Positions 57,285-64,000 of a stretch of DNA of 64,000 nt are shown here, piece after piece. Where the stretch lies: assembly GCA_021234155.1 (NCBI GenBank), contig JAJEKV010000167.1, forward strand, positions 560,145 to 624,144, given 5' to 3'. This DNA comes from Isoetes taiwanensis (taxonomy: Eukaryota; Streptophyta; Lycopodiopsida; Isoetales; Isoetaceae). The notes under the pieces are model-generated. The model saw only the letters and a program-made list of their open reading frames with translations. It made no database searches and was not told the DNA's origin. A program made the translations under genes and the position numbers. Positions within the stretch are counted from its first letter, which is position 1. Each line of letters begins with the position of its first letter.

Positions 57285-57785
57285 TACAAAGTTTTAACAA
57301 ACTTTCTATTTTTAAACTGGAACTTTCTGTTCTTGGGCGGGTTAGCTATACCCTAGAGCATCGCAACATTCTTACATTCTATTTGAGCATTTGCAACGTT
57401 TCAAAAAACTCTATTTTTGGATGAGGTACTTGCCGCGAGCATCGCAACATTCCATAACATTCTATTTGAGCATTTGTAAAGTTTCAAAAACTTTCTATTT
57501 TAGGCAGAAACATTATTTTTAGTGAGTGCTTACCCATGAGCACAGAACATTCAAACATTATGCAAATTCTGGCTTTCTATTTTTAATTTGAAAATTTCTA
57601 TTTTTAGTGGTGATTGCTTACCATGAGCACACAGGAACATTCCACAACATTCTATTTTGAGCATTTAAGTTTCAAAAACTTTATTTTTAGTGAAACTTTC
57701 TGTTTTTAGTACAGTGCTTGCCTCGCGGGCGCTCCAGACATTCTAGGACATTCCAGAGAACATTCGACATCCTGAAGTATCCTTA
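57285..57785. repeat. Heat-shock-like satellite array 4
   Basis: Four to five decayed units with aacattctatttgagcattt, aaactttctatttt and cattctaggacattccagag near 57,735-57,760, the last in 5-bp phase. Confidence 0.7.
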
Positions 57786-57789
57786 GATA

Positions 57790-58052
57790 ATTAGGCCCGC
57801 GCGCTAACTAAGCATGGGCACCATTCTTCAAGAAAAGGCGTTGGTCTAGTGGTAAGGTAGAAGTTTGAAACAATGTCGAGTTGGTCCCGTGTTAAACCAA
57901 AGTACATCCACCAAACTTGGTTTGAAGGCCAAGGCTCACGGGCAGAATCGCGCCGCGTGGCGCCCTCCTTCTGCGTCCGGATGGGGGTGGGAATTGCTCA
58001 CTCACTAACTAACCTGTGCTAACTCCATGACCTTTATTTCTTTATTATATGG
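57790..58052 (+). repeat. Pol III box module 5, decayed
   Basis: A box TGGTCTAGTGG intact at about 57,842-57,852, but the B-box region is changed (gttggtcccgtg at about 57,880). Tail ttatttctttattatatgga, then ctag at 58,053. Confidence 0.65.
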
Positions 58053-58234
58053 ACTAGAAAGGGCTGTGTGGACCCCGCCTCTCTCTCCTCGGCTCGGCCC
58101 CTCCCAGGAGCCTCGCCTCGGGACCCAGGCCCTCTCGTGACTTTTTCTCTTGCACCCTTCACTCCCTCAGTTTGGACATCCTTGGGACTATTCCTCGGCT
58201 CGGCTCAAGCCTCGATTTGGGCCCATCCTTGTAG

Positions 58235-58720
58235 TTCTACTACTGTTCATTCCAAATGTCACATTGAGGGCTTGTCATATCTACTACCAATTTTAAAAGT
58301 ATCATCTGTTGGGGTTTGCTCACCTACTAACTTGACTCACACTTTTCACAGTACACGGGCCCTTTTCTTTTATACTCATTTCGCTCGGCCTCGAAAACCT
58401 ACGCCTCGGTTTAGGCCACCACCGGCTGACTTTTCTCTTGCACCTTCACCATACGGTTTGGACATCCTTACAGGACTATTCCTCGGCCTCGGCCTCGGCG
58501 AGCCGCCTCGTGGGCCCCTCCATGTAGTTCTACTACTAATTCATTCCAAATGTCACATTGAGGGCTTAGTCATATCTGTTACCAATTTTGAGAGTATCAT
58601 CTGTTGAGGTTTACTCACACCTACTATAACCGACTCACCCCTCTGACACTGCCAATTTCAAACTATCATCCATTCGAACCCACTACACCTATTACTACTT
58701 TTAAAAGTATCACGGGTTAG
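58235..58720. repeat. TACCAATTC-type module, copies 3 and 4
   Basis: catatctactaccaatttta and catatctgttaccaattttg frame two diverged copies of a block ending gtatcatctgttg(g/a)ggttt. Between them a second decayed hairpin-like block (acgggcccttttctttta, 58,346) resembles a Helitron terminus. Confidence 0.55.
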
Positions 58721-58779
58721 CTTTGCAAAGGTTTCAAAAAAAAACCTTCTATTTTTAGATATTTTAGAAGATTCCTAGC

Positions 58780-58925
58780 ACATTCCCTCTCCCCTTTCTC
58801 TCTCTCTCTTCTCTCTCCTCTTGCTCTTCTCTTTCTCTCTCACATCTTTGTCTTTCTCTCTCTCTTCTCTCTCTTTCCTCTCCCTCTTGCCTCTCTTCTA
58901 TCTCCTCTCTTCCCTCTGCTTTTTC
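58780..58925. repeat. CT tract 8 (short)
   Basis: About 145 bp of pyrimidines between the TACCAATTC modules and the helicase tail; the counterpart of the larger CT tracts in the autonomous relic. Confidence 0.85.
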
Positions 58926-59279
58926 TTTTTAAACTCATTCCTCAAACAAAACGCCGGGGCCTGCGCCTCGGTTTGGGCGGTGCCATGTAATCCCCTAATG
59001 CCGATTTTCATTACTCAATCATTGGGTTCTTGTCGCAATCTACATACCTACTATCTATATATACTATCAATTCTAAACTATCACATGCATTGAAATTTCA
59101 AAAGCTCTTTAAAAAACGTTTTCAAAGTCTTGACTTCAAATATTTTGTTATATAAGTGCTTCTTTATATACAACATTAGGTGTATGTTAGGATGGTCTTT
59201 TGCAATGCACCGGCCGTGGCGATCTCGAAGTGTGAATTTTGACCTTTCAGATCTGTGAGGTGCACCCAACCAGTGAGCT

Positions 59280-60200
59280 GACTAAAAGGCGTCCATGGGC
59301 AGGGGTCTTTGTGAGTAAATAGCAGGTCTCGAAGATTGTATGCGATTTATTAATCGTCATTGAGGTACTAGGCAGTTGATTGTTGTCTTCTAGTGAAGGT
59401 ATGTCTGGTCGGATGGCGTTAAGTTATTTTATTGCAGGCCCAGGTACCTCTGGCGAATTAGCCCCAGTGACTATTTACCTTACGTAGGATTCTGTGTCGC
59501 TATGTGTGATCTGGCGGGATTCCATTACATAGGCCACGAGATACATGTTTCTAAGCAACATTACTATTGCTCCCACCTTGATATTGAGCTTGGGTGGCAT
59601 TCAAGGTGTGAGCGTGATTGATGGTTCGGGGAATTTCGAATGTCCTCTTCATCTTCATTGGGGGTATCAATACCCGATATATGGGTGCAAGTTTCCATGC
59701 AATCTTTGCGGGGTCTTGTCGCTAAGACTTCGGTTATCTTCATTTTTGGAGATAGTATAGATTTCTCGAATAAGCCGTTCCATGTTAGTTTGGATCTGTT
59801 CCAAACGCTTCATCGATGTGTTATTTTCTGGCAATACACTTCGGTAGCTCAAGCGGCGTCTTCGAGAAGCGTGGGCTGCGTCCTTCATTCGCTCTCCATT
59901 GCGAGCTTTGTAGTGTTGAATATTCCTTTTCGCCCTTCTTGGCCTTGTATTCGTTATTAGACGCAGAAATTGCTTCCCACGAAGTTGCTCTTAACACATT
60001 TTTGCAGAATCTCCATTTTCTTAGCTTCGTTTAATTACACGGGCAGCTGCCTTTCGTCGCCGCAAGCTAATACAACCATTTCCACCAAATGGCACGGAAT
60101 CTGTCAATTTCCTTCAAAGCATTATCTCTTACTTTGTGGCCTTCGGGCGTCGTAGCAATTCATCCCACCAAAAGTCTTTGCTTTCTTATTCTATCCGCTT
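59280..60200 (-). pseudogene. Pif1-type helicase part of the Helitron relic
   Basis: Read on minus: FWWDELLRRPKA (60,170 or so; the WDEapM Walker B region), ALKEIDRF (the E..DR.LRD segment), PFGG at about 60,082-60,092, MVVLACGDERQLPV at 60,039-60,080 (helicase motif III G(D)fRQ..PV), then LNIKVGAIVMLLRN at 59,548-59,594. Downstream EIVTGANSPEVPG-like text at about 59,450 and a diverged MTINK..(Q)T....LF(T)HGQL region to 59,290 fit the last motifs. Frames shift several times. Helicase identity is based on the order and spacing of four motifs. Confidence 0.62.
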
Positions 60201-60899
60201 GTTTGCTTGTGGCCTTGGTCGGATGTCAACCAGTCCCAGCCGAGTTTGGCGGGGCTTAAAGGCGTGGGGTACGCTGTTTGGGCTCCCTCAGGCAAAGGCT
60301 TGCTATGCACATCACTTAGCTGCTGTTAACAGGGCTCTTTTCCTCTTGGCATGCTAATAACAGCCAGCGAGGCAGGCATTTTCCGAGACCCCGAGACCAT
60401 CCACATTTTACACAATCGTCGTTTACACTCCTTAGTGCAAGAAGCAGCATCAATTCTTCCCTTTTATTAAAATCAATCACATATCGCTCGCCGCCTTTAG
60501 CCTTTTCAAAACTACGCCGAATATTTGATGTCATTGCATCGCCCGTCTGGGGAATATTCTTAACTCTGCAGGGTACGTGGCGCGGTCGTCCCGTTGCAAG
60601 AGAATTTCATTCGCCATAACGTTGCATTGTATACCGCCTTCCTCGCTATCCCAGCATAATCTTACCACTAAATAAGCGCTTGAACTTGTCCACGGGTTAA
60701 ATAGATGCGAGGAGGGCCCATATATGCAGATGAAAGCGAATATTTATGCGCCAATTGGCGAGCATTTGGCTTGGCCCATCATCAGCGTTCTTTCCCCGTG
60801 CGTCATCACTGGGTGTTAGGTTCGCTGGCATCTCGCGAAATGTATTGCATTGTTTCGATTCAGCATTTTCATATCACCGAAGCTGGTAATTGCCCTTTT

Positions 60900-62940
60900 A
60901 CGTAGCGACAATAAGCGCATAAATGTCACCGTTCCATATCTTTTGGTACGACGTGCCATCACGAAATTAATTTGGCGCACCTTCCCTTATCTTCGGATAC
61001 TTGCTTTTTATAAAAAAGTAATATAATGATAGAGTTACGGATATATATATTGTCAATGACATCAACTTTATTAGCTCAAGACAACGTATGTTTTATTTAT
61101 GACACGTTTCCAAAGCAATCATTCTTGACCTTCCTCATAATATATCATTTGCTTGTTGGGCAAATGGGCGGGCAACTCTGCTCATATGACAATAGTTAAG
61201 TATTTCATAAAGTATAAGCGTGCTGGGTTCCAAGTAAGGCAAATGGGCGTGGTTGCTCATATGACAATACTTAGTATCAATAAAGTATAATGTGGCTTTC
61301 AATTAACTTTCTTTGTGCCGCGATTGGGATGTGTCATGCATTTTGTATGACAAATGTCCTCATTGCTTACGGGCTGAGATGTATCTTGTAATAAAGCTCT
61401 TGTATCGTCCAATTATATGTGGCTTTTATCGTATGCAGATGTCTTTGTTAATGCAATGCTTGCTCGTCGTAGCCTTTATGGATGTACTTAAAATGTACTT
61501 TATACTTGCAATCTTTGGCTCACTCCCACATTTTATATGGCAAACATACTTCACTTTAAGAGATAGAGCATTATATGGAACAACCATCTTGTTGTCTATC
61601 ATTCTATTCCTTGCTCATATTGAATGCCGGGCGTCTTCTATATTAGGTATCCATTCTCACAGATTGAAATTAACTTTCCCGGCCGTACCTTTGGAAGCCT
61701 TTAGAACACTCATTGTTCGATCTTTTCCATTGAGTTTCATGCACCGTGGGGTGTGGTCCATGCACCATGCATTTTTATTTCATGCAATTCGGGGGTCTTT
61801 AATGGTGCAGTATGTCGTAGAAAAACAACCTGGACTTTACTTACATTACCGTGTAGAAAGCGATAATAATACCAGTGTACCTTACGGTATTTGACGCGTG
61901 ATCTGTCAATGTCTTCGCTATCATTTTATCATTTGTTCCATTGCTATTAGCATGGTCGGTGACCCGCTTTAGTATTCAATTGTATGAATAAACATACTTT
62001 TCCAAAAATATCTTTTCTAAGATATCATAGAATTCCCGTGGTGCCGTGTAGTACACCATTGCAACCACAATGGTCTATCCTCATTGGCCTACCTACAAGG
62101 GTGCTCTGTGATTTACGGCCCAATTTGCTTATTGCACGTGCATGTAACAAATAGGTACGGCTTTAAATCTTCTTACCAATGCCATGGAAGTCTTGATAGA
62201 TTTTGTTGCCTTGCGTGCACCACCAATAAGCAGCGATGGCAAGATAACCAAGCGTCCGGTGCGATCCTTGTGCCTGCCTTCGCCGTTTCACGCAATCAAT
62301 CAAGCCCTCATCGGCTCGAAAGTTTTTTGATTGATGAAATTCAAGGTGGCCTCTATCTTGCATGAGCATCAGCCCCTTGAGCCCCATTGCGTCGGTCTGC
62401 TTGGCCGCTCAGTTGAACTCAAATTTAAAGTACTGCTCCGGGTGTATTCCTTAGCGTGTAGTCTATACAAAATATTGCGGCGTAGACCGCGTTTTGTCTC
62501 GGCCATTCGGCAAGCAATTGCTTAGTTTCTCATATTCATTTGCCTCCCTTGTCACGAGGCAGTGTGTAATGGGTAGTAGGCACGTCTATGTGGGCCGGTA
62601 ATAGCAATATTTACAGCGCGCCTTTTGCAGTAGATCACCTCCCTATTAAAAGCGGGTCCCATCTAATTTACAAATATCACGGCAACCTCATTGACATATG
62701 CGAGTTGTATCTTCGCCAAGTCTAACCACCATTCTATCATCAACAGAAGTCATTCTTATACTGCGTGTTCATTTAAATTGCCAGGTACATTTCCTCTACC
62801 TCATGCATCATATTACGAGGCACATGCAAATAGGTTTCATACTCCTTGTTCTAAGTCAAGTTGCCTCATAAGATCCATGTCACATTACGCATTGTGCACA
62901 TTTGTGCACGTTCCATGTTACGTACTCCATATCTAGAATG
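60900..62940. other. Poorly resolved middle of the Helitron relic
   Basis: Besides the Rep-region block at 61.3-61.8 kb, minus frames at 62,387-62,163 and elsewhere have no recognisable motif. A plus-strand frame of 193 residues at 61,313-61,894 (MCRDWDVSCILYDKCPHCLR) lies over the Rep block and is judged an antisense artefact. Confidence 0.4.
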
Positions 62941-63379
62941 TATGGTTGGGTGTCGGCGATACGTATCATCGGGTAGGCGGGCCGGTCTATAGTAGACTTA
63001 GCCATGAATCTTAAAAGCAATATAGGCTAGTCTGTTAATTGTTGTTGTATATACTGGAATATTACAAATGCTATTACATTATTGCCGGTGTTCGTATAGC
63101 AATTTAATTCCTTACTTTTGGGTGATCTCCAATTAGCCATTGTAATACTTGAGCATTGGCGTTAGCGGAGGGACTAACTTTGCCGTTAAAGCAACGCCCG
63201 ATATCATCATGTTTAAATAACTGGCTGGTATTTTCGCATTCCGGTCGATTCTCCACATTGATGAGCCTCAGCGTGCATTGAATAATTACTCAGGGCTATT
63301 ACGTAAGTTGAAGGATTATCTCGGTTTGCGTCTCGCCGTTGAGCCTCTCTGACTAGCCTCAATATGTTCCTCTTACCGT

Positions 63380-63870
63380 CTCCCCTTGTTGGGCTGGAGC
63401 CTACTTGCGACTCTTTCCTCTGCTGGTCGCCAACACAGCGTACGCTCACGCATCAGTCGTCTCTCCTGTGGTGGCGGGCCATGCCTCTTTCCTCTTGCTG
63501 GTCAGCCAGCACAGCGTGCAGCTCATATCCGTCTCTCCTGGCGAGCAGACACCTTTGCGGCTCTTTCCTCTGCTGAATTAAGCCAACACAGCGACCGCTC
63601 CCGCCTCCAAATCTCTCCCTGCTTTAGGCGCTGAACACCGCCATGGCCTTCCCTGCATGATAGGCCAACACAGCATGCAACCTGTTCTACCCTCCCCTAC
63701 TCTTTATTTGTGCTCTTGTTTCTCACGATATTGACTCTATCCGGCCTTGTTTTGTCCATCCTCCCAGGTATTTCGTTATCTGTTTTGTTTCTTTCCACAT
63801 CTCAGACAGCGTCTAACTACCTCTCTAATGTCTCACTCCTTTATGCCTTGTGACGTTGTTCTATTTCCTT
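63380..63870 (-). pseudogene. STPR-like N-terminus of the Helitron relic, with amplified repeats
   Basis: Plus-strand landmarks match the intact copy at 42,720-43,060 in order: gccaacacagc(g/a) (like gccaacctggcagcacgctc), ttatttgtgctcttgtttct (like ttcatttgcgctcttctgtt), ctatccggccttg(t) (like ctatccagccttgct) and gttctatttcctttttctat (like gttctatttccttttttttc). The unit around gccaacacagcg recurs four times at 63,430, 63,503, 63,580 and 63,667 (spacing 73-87 bp), against two in the intact copy, so the protein repeat was amplified. Stops and shifts break the frame. Confidence 0.7.
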
Positions 63871-64000
63871 TTTCTATTAACGATTTGTGCGCACTTTTAA
63901 ACGGTATATAGAAACACGGTTAGAATAATGACTTTCAATGGAGCATTCTAGAACAATCTATGTTCAATGTTGCATAGAAGTTCACAAAAATTGCTATTTT

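Larger units (their letters stand above)
59200..63870 (-). pseudogene. Helitron Rep-helicase protein, decayed
   Basis: Three blocks are recognisable, in the right order, on minus. (1) STPR-like N-terminus at 63,870-63,380. (2) A block of the Rep region at about 61,800-61,300. It gives HGPHPTVHE / CSKGF / KVNFNL around 61,770-61,690, NKMVVPYNALSLKVKYVCHI at about 61,600-61,540 (the NRWVVPYN...L..KY..HIN block) and SIKYI..STSIKA (AIKYLYKYI.KG). (3) Pif1-type helicase at 60,200-59,280 with PFGG, GDERQLPV and KLNIKVGAIVMLLRN. The HUH histidine motif and both catalytic tyrosines were not seen. The helicase Walker A was not found either. Stops occur every 20-40 residues, so it is not active. Confidence 0.6.
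58053..64000 (-). mobile_element. Decayed autonomous Helitron, 5' end outside the window
   Basis: Minus-strand element with a 3' terminus at CTAG 58,053-58,056 and a decayed hairpin (gggctgtgtggacccc). Subterminal blocks resemble the GC-rich block of the other units (cctcggctcggc at 58,087 and 58,192). The coding region runs from about 63,870 down to 59,200. Beyond 63,890 the plus strand has gagcattctagaacaatcta, the HSE-like motif, so the 5' side has the same organisation as the smaller units. The element probably continues past 64,000. Confidence 0.65.

Noticed and set aside
41672-57424. Very long plus-strand open frames (up to 781 codons) rich in Ser and Leu
   Set aside because: They lie wholly in CT tracts, occur in two frames at once and lack any domain. 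Absence of A and G removes stop codons, so the frames are compositional artefacts.
61313-61894. 193-residue plus-strand ORF with CPHCLR
   Set aside because: It overlaps the minus-strand Helitron Rep-region block, which has ordered family motifs, and itself shows no known domain.
1-64000. CRISPR arrays, bacterial operons, rRNA genes
   Set aside because: None seen. Tandem repeats here lack the regular repeat-spacer layout, and the intron-containing genes show that this is eukaryotic DNA.

Overview
This is nuclear DNA of a land plant. Two housekeeping genes with spliceosomal introns can be reconstructed and both match plant families closely. The rest is retrotransposons, rolling-circle transposons and simple repeats. 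The mix (an L1-like LINE that keeps an ORF1, a DIRS-type tyrosine-recombinase retroelement, a Copia relic and a huge pyrimidine-tract array) suggests a large-genome, probably non-seed plant such as a fern or lycophyte. That placement is inference and not proven.

Layout. 1-4.6 kb: short tandem and direct repeats, no gene. 4.6-8.95 kb: a minus-strand, decayed DIRS-type element (RT, RNase H, tyrosine recombinase) next to a Copia RNase H end. 9-19 kb: mostly unassigned DNA with small duplications and one perfect hairpin. 19.5-23.4 kb: the only intact host genes, a divergent pair, ribosomal protein eS27 on minus (4 exons, 86 aa) and NAD(P)HX dehydratase NAXD on plus (10 exons, 349 aa). They share a 231-bp promoter with a telo-box and a G-box. 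24-27 kb: unassigned, possibly LTR-derived. 27.4-30.8 kb: a decayed minus-strand LINE. 31-32.3 kb: a coiled-coil relic. 36.8-40.6 kb: a better preserved minus-strand L1-like LINE (ORF1, apurinic endonuclease, RT), lying in a 46-bp minisatellite. 41.6-64 kb: a head-to-tail series of Helitron-like rolling-circle elements, all on the minus strand.

The Helitron region is the most unusual part. Two units keep long-stemmed GC-rich hairpins beside CTAG on the minus strand (41,633 and 47,836), one keeps a shorter hairpin (45,116) and two have decayed ends (50,238 and 58,053). Between the ends lie about 10 kb of almost pure CT tract, arrays of GAA/TTC modules in exact 5-bp phase (a heat-shock-element pattern) and five copies of a module with tRNA-like Pol III A and B boxes. 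One unit encodes a short basic repeat protein of the type found at the N-terminus of Helitron proteins. The last unit (58-64 kb) is a decayed autonomous copy with recognisable Rep-region and Pif1-type helicase blocks.

Translations beyond the ORFs, splice sites and matches were made by eye. No database search was run, so family names rest on remembered motifs.
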